Shown piece after piece: positions 16,958 to 25,223 of a stretch of DNA of 64,000 nucleotides (positions are counted from its first letter, which is position 1; each line of letters opens with the position of its first letter). Source of the DNA: Nonomuraea fuscirosea (GTDB lineage: Bacteria; Actinomycetota; Actinomycetes; Streptosporangiales; Streptosporangiaceae); assembly GCF_003001935.1 (NCBI RefSeq), contig NZ_PVNG01000002.1:124001-188000 (forward strand), read 5' to 3'. The position numbers and the translations under genes are program-made. Below the pieces are notes generated by a model. That model did not search any database and was not told the origin of the DNA. It was given only the letters and a program-made list of their open reading frames with translations.

Positions 16958-17722
16958 TCAGCAGGAGATTCCGCCGTCCACCGGGATGACCGCGCCGGTG
17001 AGGTACGCCCCCGCCCGCGAGGCCAGGAAGATGGCCGCGCCCGCCATGTCCTCCGGCCGCCCGATGCGCCCCAGCGGGACGCTCGCGGCGATGCTCGCGC
17101 GGGTGGCGGGGTCGTCGAGCGCGAACGCCATCATCTTCGAGTCGAACGGCCCCGGCGCGATGGCGTTGACCGTGATGTGCTCGCCGGCCAGGCGCTTGGC
17201 CAGGTGGCGGGTGAGCATGTGGACGGCCGACTTCGTCGAGGAGTAGGCGTAACTCTCCAGGGCCGGCACCCTGAGCCCGTCGATCGAGCCGACGTTGATC
17301 ACCCGGGCCGGGTCGTCGGCGCCGGCCGTCTGGCGCAACTGCGGCAGGAACCGCTGGGTCAGCTGGAACACCCCCTTGACGTTGATGTTCCAGAGCTTGT
17401 CGAAGGCGCTCTCGGGATACTCCTCCAGCGGCGCGCCCCAGGTCGCCCCCGCGTTGTTCACCAGCACGTGCAGCGGCCCGTCCACCGCCGACACCAGCCG
17501 TTCCAGCCCCTCGGGCGTGGACAGGTCGGCCGGCACGGCGGAGCAGCCGAGCTCGGCGGCCGTCTTCTCCACCTCGGCCGTCTTACGGGCGGAGATGTAC
17601 ACGGTCGCGCCCGCCTCGACGAACCCGGCGGCGATCATGCGCCCGATGCCGCGCGAACCGCCGGTGACGACGACGTTCTTGCCTTCCACTGAGAACAGAG
17701 TCATGTTCTGGGAGCATGCCAT
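16958..17722 (-). CDS. Short-chain dehydrogenase/reductase (RhlG/FabG-like)
   Basis: 254-residue SDR. VVVTGGSRGIGRMIAAGF binds NAD(P)(H), VNNAGAT is canonical, and Ser-Tyr-Lys appear in NVGSIDGLRVPALESYAYSSTKSAV; VIPVDGGISC closes the chain. Start may be ATG 17722 or the in-frame ATG 17704 (TLFSVEGK). RhlG-type members reduce beta-ketoacyl substrates; the substrate here is unknown. A perfect 12-bp palindrome two bases upstream (17724-17735) is a likely TetR-type operator and is not a KstR2 box, so this gene probably belongs to another regulon. Confidence 0.85.
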   Translation of the reverse strand: MACSQNMTLFSVEGKNVVVTGGSRGIGRMIAAGFVEAGATVYISARKTAEVEKTAAELGCSAVPADLSTPEGLERLVSAVDGPLHVLVNNAGATWGAPLEEYPESAFDKLWNINVKGVFQLTQRFLPQLRQTAGADDPARVINVGSIDGLRVPALESYAYSSTKSAVHMLTRHLAKRLAGEHITVNAIAPGPFDSKMMAFALDDPATRASIAASVPLGRIGRPEDMAGAAIFLASRAGAYLTGAVIPVDGGISC

Positions 17723-17723
17723 A

Positions 17724-17735
17724 CCGACCGGTCGG
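17724..17735. promoter_or_regulatory. Palindrome CCGACCGGTCGG, probable TetR-type operator
   Basis: Perfect 12-bp palindrome between the SDR start (17722) and the DUF2252 stop (17754). ACCGACCGGTCGG-like sequences are common operators of TetR regulators of lipid genes in actinomycetes; no cognate regulator is adjacent. Confidence 0.6.
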
Positions 17736-17753
17736 CTGTCAGGGCTGGGACGC

Positions 17754-19049
17754 TCACACCCCGGGCAGGCGGCCGTTGCGGAACAGGTCGACGAACCGCT
17801 GGTGATCGTCCCTGGCCCGCGCCCCGTACCGGTGGGCGAAGTCCACCAGCGCCGCGACGAACCCGGACCTGTCGTCGCCGATCACCGCCACGATCGCCTC
17901 CTCCGTCGAGAAGTCCACCAGGTCGTGACTGGACTCGTCGTCGGCCACCGAGTGCATGCGCGCCACCGCCCGCCCCAGGTCCTGCACGATCGAGCGCAGC
18001 TCCGCCGGCTCGTTGACGTCGTCCCAGTCGAGGTCGGCCGAGTACGGGGACACCTCGGCCACCAGCTGCCCCACCCCGCTGAGCGCGGTGTACCCCAGCC
18101 ACGGATCGGCGTAGGCCTGCAGCGCGCGCTGCGACTCGGCCGTGCGGTGGCCCTGGTGCAGGAAGTAGGAGCTGACCTTCTCGTCGGAGATGTACCGCGC
18201 CACGGCGGGGGCCGCCGCCTGCTTCATGTAGAGGATGACGTCGTTCTCCAGCGCCTGCGAGCGCCCTTCGAGCAGCAGGTTGTACGACGGCAGCCCCGCC
18301 GACCCGATGCCCACGCCCTTGCGCAGCGCCACGTCCTTGACCGCCTGCTCGTGCGGCGCGAGGGGCGCCGGCAGCGTGGCCAGGTATTCCTCGAAGGCCG
18401 CCACCACCGTCAGCCGGGTCGCCGCGTCCACCGGCTCGCGCCCCTCCATGAGCGCGAAGCGCCGGTCGTAGTCGTCGATCACGGTCTCGACGTCGAGCAG
18501 CGCCACCCTGGTGCTCAGCCGGGCCCGCTGCAGGACCCGGTGCAGCACGCCGGTGGTGCTGTCGAGCGTGAGCGAGCCGATCGCGTCGTCGCCACCGGCC
18601 GCGATGGCGCCCAGTTCGACCAGGTACGCCCCGGCGAAGTCGGTCACCAGCACGCTGATCGAGTCGTCGGACAGCGCCTTGGCGTACCCGAGCAGGGCCA
18701 CGCTGGCCGCGAACCGCTTGAGGTCCCAGACGTAGGGGCCCACGTACGCCTCGTCGAAGTCGTTGACGTTGAAGACGAGGACGCCGGAGGCGTTCATGTA
18801 CGTGCCGAAGTTCTCCGCGTGCAGGTCGCCGTGGATCCACACCCGGCTGGTCGGCCCGTCGAGGTAGGACTCGTCGGCGAAGGATCCGGTCATGTCCGCG
18901 TAGAACAGGCAGGCGCTGCCCCGGTAGAACGCGAAGGGGGAGGCCGCCATCTTCCTGAACTTCCGCCTGAAAGCGGCGGGGTCTCGCTTGATCGACTCGC
19001 CGAACTCCGTCATGAGGACATCGAGCAGGAACGAAGAGCGTGTGCCCAT
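17754..19049 (-). CDS. DUF2252 protein (kinase-like fold, unknown substrate)
   Basis: 431-residue DUF2252 protein. Family features: PFAFYRGSACLFYADM near residue 40, VWIHGDLHAENFGTYMNASGVLVFNVNDFDEAYVGPYVWDLKRFAASVAL around residues 85-140 (an HGDLHxxN catalytic-loop analogue and a DFD analogue of aminoglycoside-phosphotransferase-like kinases), and an R-x-H-P-rich C-terminal half. A small-molecule kinase activity is plausible but not shown for the family. No partner gene is apparent. Confidence 0.85.
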   Translation of the reverse strand: MGTRSSFLLDVLMTEFGESIKRDPAAFRRKFRKMAASPFAFYRGSACLFYADMTGSFADESYLDGPTSRVWIHGDLHAENFGTYMNASGVLVFNVNDFDEAYVGPYVWDLKRFAASVALLGYAKALSDDSISVLVTDFAGAYLVELGAIAAGGDDAIGSLTLDSTTGVLHRVLQRARLSTRVALLDVETVIDDYDRRFALMEGREPVDAATRLTVVAAFEEYLATLPAPLAPHEQAVKDVALRKGVGIGSAGLPSYNLLLEGRSQALENDVILYMKQAAAPAVARYISDEKVSSYFLHQGHRTAESQRALQAYADPWLGYTALSGVGQLVAEVSPYSADLDWDDVNEPAELRSIVQDLGRAVARMHSVADDESSHDLVDFSTEEAIVAVIGDDRSGFVAALVDFAHRYGARARDDHQRFVDLFRNGRLPGV

Positions 19050-19121
19050 GGTCCGGACACTAGATCCGGATCGCCCGTCCGGCCACCCTGGTCTTTCCCT
19101 GACAGGGACGATCCGGGCCGG

Positions 19122-19931
19122 TCAGGGGTGCTGGGAGGAGACCGAGACGACCTCGCCCGTCATGTACGAGGAGTAGTCGCTGGCCAGGAAGACGATCACG
19201 TTCGCCACCTCCCACGGCTCCGCCGACCGCCCGAACGCCTCCTTGGCCGCCAGCTCCGCCAGCAGCTCCTCGCTGGTCACCTTCGCCAGGAACGGATGCA
19301 CCGCCAGCGACGGCGCCACGGCGTTGACCCGCACGCCGTGCTCGGCCGCCTCCATCGCGACGCACCTGGTCAGCGCCATCACACCTGCCTTGGCCGCAGC
19401 GTAGTGCGCCTGCCCCCGCTGGGCCCGCCAGCCGACCACGGAGGCGTTGTTCACGATGACCCCGGAGCCCTGAGCGATCATCTGCCGCAGGGCCGCCCTG
19501 GTGCAGCGCATGGTGCCGTGCAGCGTGACGTCGATGACCGCGTGCCACTGCTCGTCGGTCATCTCGGCCAGCGGCGCGGTCCCGCCGAGCCCGGCGTTGT
19601 TGACCACCACGTCGAGCCGCCCGTGCGCCTCCACGACCGCGTCGAACAGCGCCAGCACCTGCGCCTCCGAGGTCACGTCGCACGGGACGGCCAGCGGCTT
19701 GACCCCGGTCAGCTCGGTCAGCGCGTCGGCGGCGGCCGACAGGCGGCGCTCGTGCCGGTCGGAGACGACGATCGTGGCGCCCTCCTCGGCGCAGCGCCGG
19801 GCGGTGGCGTAGCCGATGCCGGCGCCCGCGGCGGCCGTGACGAGCGTGACCTTGCCGTCCAGCAGGCCGTGCGCCTTCGGCTGGGGCGGTGGCTTCGGCT
19901 GGGCCGGTGGTTTCGGCGGGGACGATGACAT
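19122..19931 (-). CDS. ipdF: IpdF, SDR oxidising 5-OH-HIP-CoA
   Basis: 269-residue SDR. It resembles Rv3559c/IpdF, the dehydrogenase that oxidises the 5-hydroxyl of 5-OH-HIP-CoA. Diagnostic pieces are VTAAAGAGIGYATARRCAEEGA, VVVSDRH, VNNAGLGG, NNASVVGWRAQRGQAHYAAAKAG (Ser-Tyr-Lys) and the C-terminal SYMTGEVVSVSSQHP. The first ~19 residues are Pro/Lys repeats (PPKPPAQPKPPPQPK), absent from ordinary SDRs and encoded by a degenerate DNA repeat. ATG 19931 has GGAG six bases upstream. It is last of the flavin reductase-fadE30-ipdF operon; mycobacteria also keep ipdF beside fadE30. Confidence 0.87.
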   Translation of the reverse strand: MSSSPPKPPAQPKPPPQPKAHGLLDGKVTLVTAAAGAGIGYATARRCAEEGATIVVSDRHERRLSAAADALTELTGVKPLAVPCDVTSEAQVLALFDAVVEAHGRLDVVVNNAGLGGTAPLAEMTDEQWHAVIDVTLHGTMRCTRAALRQMIAQGSGVIVNNASVVGWRAQRGQAHYAAAKAGVMALTRCVAMEAAEHGVRVNAVAPSLAVHPFLAKVTSEELLAELAAKEAFGRSAEPWEVANVIVFLASDYSSYMTGEVVSVSSQHP

Positions 19932-19940
19932 CGGCGGCTC

Positions 19941-19976
19941 CGATCAGCGGGTCGATCAGCAGGTCGATCAGCGGGG
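19941..19976. repeat. 12-bp tandem repeat, three units, at the fadE30-ipdF junction
   Basis: CGATCAGCGGGT, CGATCAGCAGGT and CGATCAGCGGGG follow each other at 19941-19976. The array covers the last codons and stop of fadE30 (stop 19968-19970) and most of the spacer to ipdF. Confidence 0.88.
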
Positions 19977-21092
19977 AAGTCCCAGGGTGCGCTCGGCGAT
20001 GATGTTGCGCTGGATCTCGCTGGAACCGGCATAGATGGTGTCGGCCCGGCTGAACAGGTAGAGCCGCTGCAGCTCGTTCAGCCCATCGGGGTCGCAGGCG
20101 AGCCCCGCCCGGCCCTGGACGGCCTGGGCCAGCTCGCCCAGCCTGCGGTGCCACTCCGACCAGTACAGCTTGGCGATCGACACCTCGGGTCCCGGGTCGG
20201 GGCGCATCGTCCTGAGCGCGTTCAGCCGCATGATCCGCAGCTCCAGCCAGGCGCGGACGAGCCGGTCGCGCAGCACGGGGTCCGTGGCGGCGCCCGTGCG
20301 CCGGGCCGTGGCGATCACCGCGTCCAGCTCCCGCGCGAACCCGAGCTGCTGGCCGAGCGTGGACGCCCCGCGCTCGTGGCCGAGCGTGGCCATGGCCACC
20401 CGCCAGCCGTCGCCCGGCGCGCCGAGGATGTTGCCCGCCGCCGTCCGCGCGCCGTCGAAGAACACCTCGTTGAACTCGGAGGTGCCGGTGAGCTGCACGA
20501 TCGGGCGGACCTCGACGCCGGGGCGGTTCATCGGCACCAGCAGGTACGACAGCCCGCGATGACGCCGGGAGCCCTCCTCCGTACGGCAGAGGACGAAGCA
20601 CCAGTCGGCCACGTGCGCCAGCGACGTCCACACCTTCTGTCCGGTGATCACCCACTCGCCCCCTTCGAGCCGGGCCCGCGTCTGGACGTTGGCCAGGTCG
20701 GAGCCGGCCTCCGGCTCGGAGTAGCCCTGGCACCACAGCTCCTCGCCGCGCCGGATCGGGGGCAGGAAACGGTCCTTCTGCTCGTCGGTGCCGAACTCCA
20801 GGATGGTCGGGCCGACCAGCCCCTCGCCGATGAGGCCCACCCGGGCGGGGGCGCCGGCTCTGGCGTACTCCTCGTGGAAGGCGACCTGGTCGGCGAGGGA
20901 GGCGGCGCGGCCGCCGTACCGCTCGGGCCAGCCGAGGCAGGTCCAGCCGTGCCGGCCGAGGTGACGTTCCCAGGCCTGGCGCAGTTCGTGGCCCTCGTGC
21001 TCGCGCCCGGGGCCGCCGAGCCCTCTGGCGCCGGCGAACTCGCCGCGCAGGTTCTCCTCCAGCCAGGCCCTGGCCTGCTCGCGAAGGCTCAC
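19968..21092 (-). CDS. fadE30: FadE30-like acyl-CoA dehydrogenase
   Basis: 374-residue FAD-dependent acyl-CoA dehydrogenase. N-terminal helices, WCQGYSEPEAGSDLANVQTRA and ITGQKVWTSLAHVADWCFVLCRT (FAD and substrate strands) and the C-terminal YLFSRADTIYAGSSEIQRNIIAERTLGLPR are clear. FadE30 dehydrogenates HIP-CoA early in ring breakdown. Adjacency to ipdF and the upstream KstR2 box support this over other FadE proteins. GTG 21092 is used; it lies 45 bp after the flavin reductase stop, in the same operon. Confidence 0.87.
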   Translation of the reverse strand: MSLREQARAWLEENLRGEFAGARGLGGPGREHEGHELRQAWERHLGRHGWTCLGWPERYGGRAASLADQVAFHEEYARAGAPARVGLIGEGLVGPTILEFGTDEQKDRFLPPIRRGEELWCQGYSEPEAGSDLANVQTRARLEGGEWVITGQKVWTSLAHVADWCFVLCRTEEGSRRHRGLSYLLVPMNRPGVEVRPIVQLTGTSEFNEVFFDGARTAAGNILGAPGDGWRVAMATLGHERGASTLGQQLGFARELDAVIATARRTGAATDPVLRDRLVRAWLELRIMRLNALRTMRPDPGPEVSIAKLYWSEWHRRLGELAQAVQGRAGLACDPDGLNELQRLYLFSRADTIYAGSSEIQRNIIAERTLGLPR

Positions 21093-21137
21093 GGCCGCTG
21101 CCGGCCGCTCAGGACGAACGTGGAGCCCGCCGTCCGC

Positions 21138-21761
21138 TCAGGACGGCTCAAGGAACCCGCCGTTGAACGAGCCGTACCCGCCGCGGAAGAACAGCAGCGG
21201 GCCGCACTCCGCGAGCGTGTCGAGCTGGAGCACCCGGGCCACCACGATCATGTGGTCGCCGGCCACGTGCTCGGCCTCGACCACGCAGTCGAGCCAGGCG
21301 AGCGCGCCGTCGAGCACCGGGTTGCCGCCGGGGGAGCCGGTCCAGTCGAGGCCGGCGAACTTGTCGCCGCCCTTGCTCGCCATCTGCTTGCACACGTCCT
21401 GCTGGGTCTCGGCCAGCACGTTGACCGTGACGGTCTTGGCGGCGCGCACCTTGGGCCAGCTCGTGCTGGTGTGCGCGACGCAGAAGGCCACCAGGGGCGG
21501 GTCCAGCGAGACCGAGGTGAAGGAGTTGGCGGCCAGGCCGCACGGACGGCCGCTCAGCGGGTCGACGGCCGTGATCGCCACCACGCCGGTCGCGAACCTG
21601 CCCAGCACCTGCCGGAAACGGCGGCTGTCGAGGTGGCCGTTCGGGCTGTGCTGGGATGGGCCCGTCGGCATGGCGGCTCCGTTGCGAGTCCTGCGCTGGT
21701 GGGGCGTCGGAAGGCCGCGACAGCCGTCCGGCGCGATGAGCCGGGCAGCGTGTGTGCTCAT
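21138..21761 (-). CDS. Flavin reductase domain protein (HsaB-like)
   Basis: 207 residues with the flavin reductase-like split-barrel: FRQVLGRFATGVVAITAVDPLSGRPCGLAANSFTSVSLDPPLVAFCV, then SWPKVRAAKTVTVNVLAETQ. It would supply reduced flavin to a two-component monooxygenase, as HsaB does for HsaA. ATG 21761 is preceded by GAGGAGG seven bases upstream, although it gives a ~40-residue Arg/Pro-rich N-terminal extension; ATG 21671 with GGAG is the alternative. A perfect KstR2 box lies upstream, so it heads the fadE30-ipdF operon. A possible client is the LLM oxidoreductase at 43.9 kb, also preceded by a KstR2-like box. Confidence 0.85.
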   Translation of the reverse strand: MSTHAARLIAPDGCRGLPTPHQRRTRNGAAMPTGPSQHSPNGHLDSRRFRQVLGRFATGVVAITAVDPLSGRPCGLAANSFTSVSLDPPLVAFCVAHTSTSWPKVRAAKTVTVNVLAETQQDVCKQMASKGGDKFAGLDWTGSPGGNPVLDGALAWLDCVVEAEHVAGDHMIVVARVLQLDTLAECGPLLFFRGGYGSFNGGFLEPS

Positions 21762-21796
21762 GGTCCGCCTCCTCGTACGCCGACTGCGCTCATCTT

Positions 21797-21810
21797 ACCA
21801 AGCGCTTGCT
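21797..21810. promoter_or_regulatory. KstR2 operator of the flavin reductase-fadE30-ipdF operon
   Basis: ACCAAGCGCTTGCT, 10/10 match, 36 bp upstream of the flavin reductase ATG. Identical to the fadA6 box at 6465-6478. Confidence 0.88.
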
Positions 21811-21903
21811 TGGACGCTAGGGGGAAGCGGAGAAAGGTGTCAAGTCGTACCGGCTCACCTGCGTTGACACGGGCGAAAACGGATGCATAACGTGACGTAC
21901 GTG

Positions 21904-21917
21904 CCCAAGCGCTTGCT
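21904..21917. promoter_or_regulatory. KstR2 operator of the thiolase-like/DUF35 operon
   Basis: CCCAAGCGCTTGCT matches 9 of 10 positions and ends 13 bp before the GTG at 21931. It is separate from the box at 21797, so each arm of the divergent pair has its own operator. Confidence 0.82.
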
Positions 21918-21930
21918 TGAATTCAGGAAC

Positions 21931-23070
21931 GTGACCGCCATCGCGGGGGTCGGCTACACGCCCTTCACCAAGGACTCCGGCGTCAGCACGCTGACCCTGG
22001 CCTGCCGCGCCGTGCTGGCCGCCCTGGAGGACGCCGGCCTGACCGCGGACGAGGTGGACGGCCTGGCCACGCACCGCGTGGGCGACTCCGCGCCGCCCAC
22101 CCTGGTCGGCCCCGCCTTGGGGCTGAGCGACCTGGCCTGGCACCTGGACCAGTTCGGCGGGGGCAGCGTCTCCCACGCCGTCGTCGGCCAGGCCGCGCTG
22201 GCGGTGGCCGCGGGCCTGGCCGAGACCGTCGTCTGCTACCGGGCCATCAACGCCCGCTCGGAGTTCCGCATGGGCGGCACCGGCCGGGGTGTCCCGGTGA
22301 GCCCGGAGGTGCAGTACCAGGCCCCGTACGGGTACGTGGCCCCGCCGCAGCAGTTCGCCATGTACGCCCGCGCCCACATGCTCCGCTACGGAACCAGGGC
22401 CGAGCACTTCGGCCGCCTGGCCGTCACCCAGCGCGCCAAGGCCGTCAAGAACCCGCGCGCTCTCATGCGCACGCCCATCACCCTCGACGACTACCTGTCC
22501 AGCCGGTGGATCGCCGAGCCGTTCCGGCTGCTGGACTGCTGCCTGGAGACCGACGGGGCCTGCGCCGTGGTCGTCACCACGGCCGAGCGCGCCCGCTCGC
22601 TGCGCCGCCCGCCCGTCCTCATCTCCGGCGCGGCCTGGGGCGGCGGCACCTCGCACCTGTCGGGAGCCGGCGCCGACCCCACGGTCACCGCGGCCGCCGC
22701 GCTGGCCCCCCGCCTGTACGCGCAGGCCGGGCTCGGCCCAGGGGAGGTGGACGTGGCCGAGCTGTACGACTGCTTCACCTACTCGGTGATCGTCCAACTG
22801 GAGGACTACGGGTTCTGCGCCAAGGGCGAGGGCGGCCCTTACGTGGAGTCGGGCGCGACCGCCCTGGACGGCCCGCTTCCGGTCAACACGCACGGCGGCT
22901 TCCTGTCCGAGGGGTACGTCCACGGCCTCAACCACGTCGCCGAGGCGGTCTCCCAGCTCAGAGGGGACGCCGGGGACCGGCAGGTGCCGGGTGCGGAGGT
23001 GGCGCTCTCGACGTCCCAGCCCGGCTACATCCTGCCCGCCACGTCCGCCCTGATCCTGAGGAGGGCGTGA
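21931..23070 (+). CDS. Thiolase-like lipid-transfer protein (Ltp-type aldolase/thiolase)
   Basis: 379-residue SCP-x/Ltp-type thiolase-fold protein: AIAGVGYTPFTKDSG start, ALEDAGLTADEVDGL, HAVVGQAALAVAAGLAETVVCYRAIN, DGACAVVVTTAERA, VDVAELYDCFTYSVIVQLEDYGFCAKGEGG and NTHGGFLSEGYVHGLNH. It lacks the CxS nucleophile motif of true thiolases, like the Ltp2 retro-aldolase. Ltp2 works with the DUF35 part of ChsH2 to cleave a steroid side-chain CoA ester, and a DUF35 gene follows here with a four-base ATGA overlap. GTG 21931 is preferred over the upstream 21883 start because the latter would place the KstR2 box inside the coding region. Confidence 0.85.
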   Translation: MTAIAGVGYTPFTKDSGVSTLTLACRAVLAALEDAGLTADEVDGLATHRVGDSAPPTLVGPALGLSDLAWHLDQFGGGSVSHAVVGQAALAVAAGLAETVVCYRAINARSEFRMGGTGRGVPVSPEVQYQAPYGYVAPPQQFAMYARAHMLRYGTRAEHFGRLAVTQRAKAVKNPRALMRTPITLDDYLSSRWIAEPFRLLDCCLETDGACAVVVTTAERARSLRRPPVLISGAAWGGGTSHLSGAGADPTVTAAAALAPRLYAQAGLGPGEVDVAELYDCFTYSVIVQLEDYGFCAKGEGGPYVESGATALDGPLPVNTHGGFLSEGYVHGLNHVAEAVSQLRGDAGDRQVPGAEVALSTSQPGYILPATSALILRRA

Positions 23071-23507
23071 TGGCCTACCGTCCGGAACCCGACCGGGACT
23101 CCCGTCCGTGGTGGGAGCGGATCGCCAGGAGAGAGTTCGCGGTACAGGAATGTGCCTCCTGCGGCACGCCGCGCTTCCCGCCGCGGGCCTTCTGCCCGCT
23201 CTGCCGTACGGAAGGGTGTCGCTGGCGTGAGGTCGCCCCCGTGGGGACGGTGGAGAGCTGGATCGTCAACCACCAGCCGTTCGTGCCGGGACGGCTCGAT
23301 CCATACCTAGTGGTAATGGTCCGGCTGGAGGCGGTTTCCGGCTGTCTGGTGTACGGAAATTGGCGATCGGAGCGTCCGCCGGAGCACGGGGAGCGGGTCG
23401 TGGGGACGTTCACCGAGGTCACAGAGGATCTGACGGTGCTCGACTGGGCGCCGGCCGCCGCCGGAGGCGTGCATGGTCATCCATCCGGGCGCACGTCCTT
23501 GCAGTAG
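23070..23507 (+). CDS. DUF35 zinc-ribbon/OB-fold protein, partner of the Ltp-like protein
   Basis: 145-residue DUF35 protein: N-terminal helix (RPEPDRDSRPWWERIARREF), a four-cysteine zinc ribbon CASCGTPRFPPRAFCPLC (residues ~28-45), then an OB-fold (GTVESWIVNHQPFVPG ... VVGTFTEVTEDLTVLDWAP). Such proteins bind acyl-CoA and activate Ltp/thiolase-like enzymes as a complex. Its ATG overlaps the stop of the thiolase-like gene, and it shares the KstR2-controlled transcript. The last ~15 residues (AAGGVHGHPSGRTSLQ) look unconserved. Confidence 0.88.
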   Translation: MAYRPEPDRDSRPWWERIARREFAVQECASCGTPRFPPRAFCPLCRTEGCRWREVAPVGTVESWIVNHQPFVPGRLDPYLVVMVRLEAVSGCLVYGNWRSERPPEHGERVVGTFTEVTEDLTVLDWAPAAAGGVHGHPSGRTSLQ

Positions 23508-23737
23508 ATGACCTTGCCTCGGAAATTGCATTGGTACCGCTGAATCCCACCAGTCCCACCATCACGAAAGGTGCCCCCACGTTCGGCCTCCAGGGTTGAT
23601 GATGTGGCTGTAGGCGTCGTCGATGCGGACGGCCCGGGACTTGGCGGCAGATGTGATTCGTGCGTGCTGGGTGACGAGCGTGGCCACGAGGTCACGTGAG
23701 GCGATCCTGCCCGCCTGCCGCCGCGACACCCGGCCCT

Positions 23738-23781
23738 CCCGCTCCGGAACCCGGGCCAGCCGCCCCGGGTTCCGGAGCGGG
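23738..23781. terminator. Perfect 18-bp hairpin
   Basis: CCCGCTCCGGAACCCGGG (23738-23755) pairs perfectly with 23764-23781 around an 8-base loop. It is far too strong for chance and has the form of an actinobacterial terminator without U-tract, though it sits 230 bp past the DUF35 stop. Either strand could use it. Confidence 0.6.
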
Positions 23782-23860
23782 GCGGCCCGTGCGCCCCCGG
23801 AACCGAAAAGGCCCCCATCGGGAGATGGAGGCGGCTGTCGTGCGGTTCCCTGGAGGAGAA

Positions 23861-23897
23861 CGCGTCCTGGCGGGCGTGGGGGACCCGCCAGGACGCG
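23861..23897. terminator. Perfect 14-bp hairpin
   Basis: CGCGTCCTGGCGGG (23861-23874) pairs with CCCGCCAGGACGCG (23884-23897) around a 9-base loop, followed by CTTCCTTCCCC. With the hairpin 80 bp upstream it forms a double structure. Confidence 0.6.
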
Positions 23898-24384
23898 CTT
23901 CCTTCCCCGTGTGCGACGGCCCAGGACTCCGGCGAGGGATGGAGTCCTAGACCGTTGAGCCGCACACGGAGTCGATGGGGGAACGTGAAGGTCCCTGTCG
24001 TCGGCAACGTGCGGCGATGCTTCGAGCTGGACCGACCGGGTCATCGATGTGGTACGTGACGGGGGCGCCACCCTCCTTGTCTCCGACAAAGGATCCGTCT
24101 TCGCACCACGCGGTCAGCTCAGTCAGCACCGATGGCGATGGCACGGATGTGCCACTGCACTGGCAGGTGTGGGTGATCACCTGGCGGGGCAACGCGTAAC
24201 GCAGTAAACGAGTTGCTTCGCGAGGGTCATGCCAGGGCAGGTATGGCGTACCCGTGCGGACCGGCGACACTGGCCTTCACCCCCTCACCGGCCTTTAGAT
24301 GGATTTGTACCAACGAATGGATGATGGGCCGGTGGACCGGGTTTGGTCAAGGGGTTGTGGCCTGCTAGAACCAGATCGTCTAAA

Positions 24385-24396
24385 TTGTTGGAACAA
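24385..24396. promoter_or_regulatory. Near-palindrome at the GntR gene, probable autoregulatory operator
   Basis: TTGTTGGAACAA (24385-24396) is a 5-2-5 inverted repeat just before the GTG at 24402. A related imperfect copy, ATTTGTACCAACGAAT, lies at 24303-24318. Two spaced half-sites around a promoter are typical of HutC-type GntR autoregulation. Confidence 0.5.
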
Positions 24397-24401
24397 AAGG
24401 G

Positions 24402-25157
24402 GTGAAAGTGGCAAGGTCGGTGCTGTATCAGCAGGTGGCTTCGGAACTGCGACGAGCCATCTACTCGGGTGTCCTCGGCCCCGGGTCGCAGCTGCCGACC
24501 GAGGCTCAGCTCATGGAAGACCATGGCGTGAGCAGGAACACTGTGAGGCTGGCCCTTGGGGAGCTGGTCAATGAGGGACTCGTCACTCGCACGCCACGGC
24601 GTGGAACAGTGGTCAGAGACCGCAGACCGCTGCTGATCTATCCGCAGCGGGAGCTGGAGCCACAGCCCAGTGGGGAACTGCGGGAGGCCTTCGCCTATGC
24701 CGTCGCGCAGGAAGGCCGCGCGCCAAGCCAGTACATAGAGGTCCTGACGGTGTCTCCAGTAGAGGAGATCGCCAGCAGGCTGGAGCTGGCCGACGGGGAG
24801 TTGGCCGTGGTGAGACGCCGTCTGCGGTTCGTGGACGGGCAGCCGTACAACACCAACGATTCCTACTTCCCCCGTGACATGGTCGCCGATTCCGAGATCG
24901 CCAGGCCCGGGGACATCGCGCGAGGGGCGAACCGGGTGCTGGAAGAGTTGGGTCATGCGCAGGTGCGCGTCGTCGACGACATCTGGGCCCGCATGCCCAA
25001 CCAAGAGGAGGCCGAACGCCTCCAGCTTGAGCTCGGCACGCCAGTGATGGTCTATGTCCGAGTGGGTTACGACGGGGCGGACATGCCTGTGCGTGTCGCC
25101 GTGTCGGTGTTGCCAGCCGACAAACATCTGATCAGATACGAGCTCGATCGCCGCTGA
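24402..25157 (+). CDS. GntR-family regulator with UTRA domain (HutC subfamily)
   Basis: 251 residues: N-terminal GntR winged helix (LYQQVASELRRAIYSGVLGPGSQLPTEAQLMEDHGVSRNTVRLALGELVNEGLVTRTPRRGTVVRD, ~7-75) and a C-terminal UTRA ligand domain (PSQYIEVLTVSPVEEIASRLEL to VSVLPADKHLIRYEL). UTRA proteins bind small effectors; related GntR proteins are common on actinomycete integrative elements (KorSA type), but nothing else of such an element is visible. Codon use is less GC-rich than in neighbouring genes, hinting at a different history. GTG 24402 is the start; possible operator sites lie upstream. Confidence 0.88.
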   Translation: MKVARSVLYQQVASELRRAIYSGVLGPGSQLPTEAQLMEDHGVSRNTVRLALGELVNEGLVTRTPRRGTVVRDRRPLLIYPQRELEPQPSGELREAFAYAVAQEGRAPSQYIEVLTVSPVEEIASRLELADGELAVVRRRLRFVDGQPYNTNDSYFPRDMVADSEIARPGDIARGANRVLEELGHAQVRVVDDIWARMPNQEEAERLQLELGTPVMVYVRVGYDGADMPVRVAVSVLPADKHLIRYELDRR

Positions 25158-25223
25158 CGAGCTCGTGGGTGAAGGGGTGATCCCGCCGGCCGGGCGCAGC
25201 GAGAAATAGCCGCCTCGCTGGCC

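Larger units (their letters stand above)
23508..24401. other. Gene-poor stretch with two long hairpins; no convincing gene
   Basis: About 890 bp between the DUF35 gene and the GntR gene. No reading frame on either strand has a recognisable domain together with a start and Shine-Dalgarno. Minus-strand stretches such as RDLVATLVTQHARITSAAKSR (just before 23600) and CQCSGTSVPSPSVLTELTAW (in 23947-24270) look protein-like and could be gene remnants, but I cannot name them. Two perfect hairpins lie at 23738-23781 and 23861-23897. Base composition is less GC-biased from ~24000 on. Confidence 0.5.

Noticed and set aside
21883..21930. Upstream ATG 21883 as start of the thiolase-like gene
   Set aside because: It would place the KstR2 operator inside the coding sequence and adds 16 non-homologous residues; GTG 21931 starts at the conserved AIAGVGYTPF.
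23947..24270. 107-codon minus-strand frame upstream of the GntR gene
   Set aside because: Contains a protein-like stretch, but no ribosome-binding site, no domain and no support from neighbours; mentioned only within the gene-poor strip.
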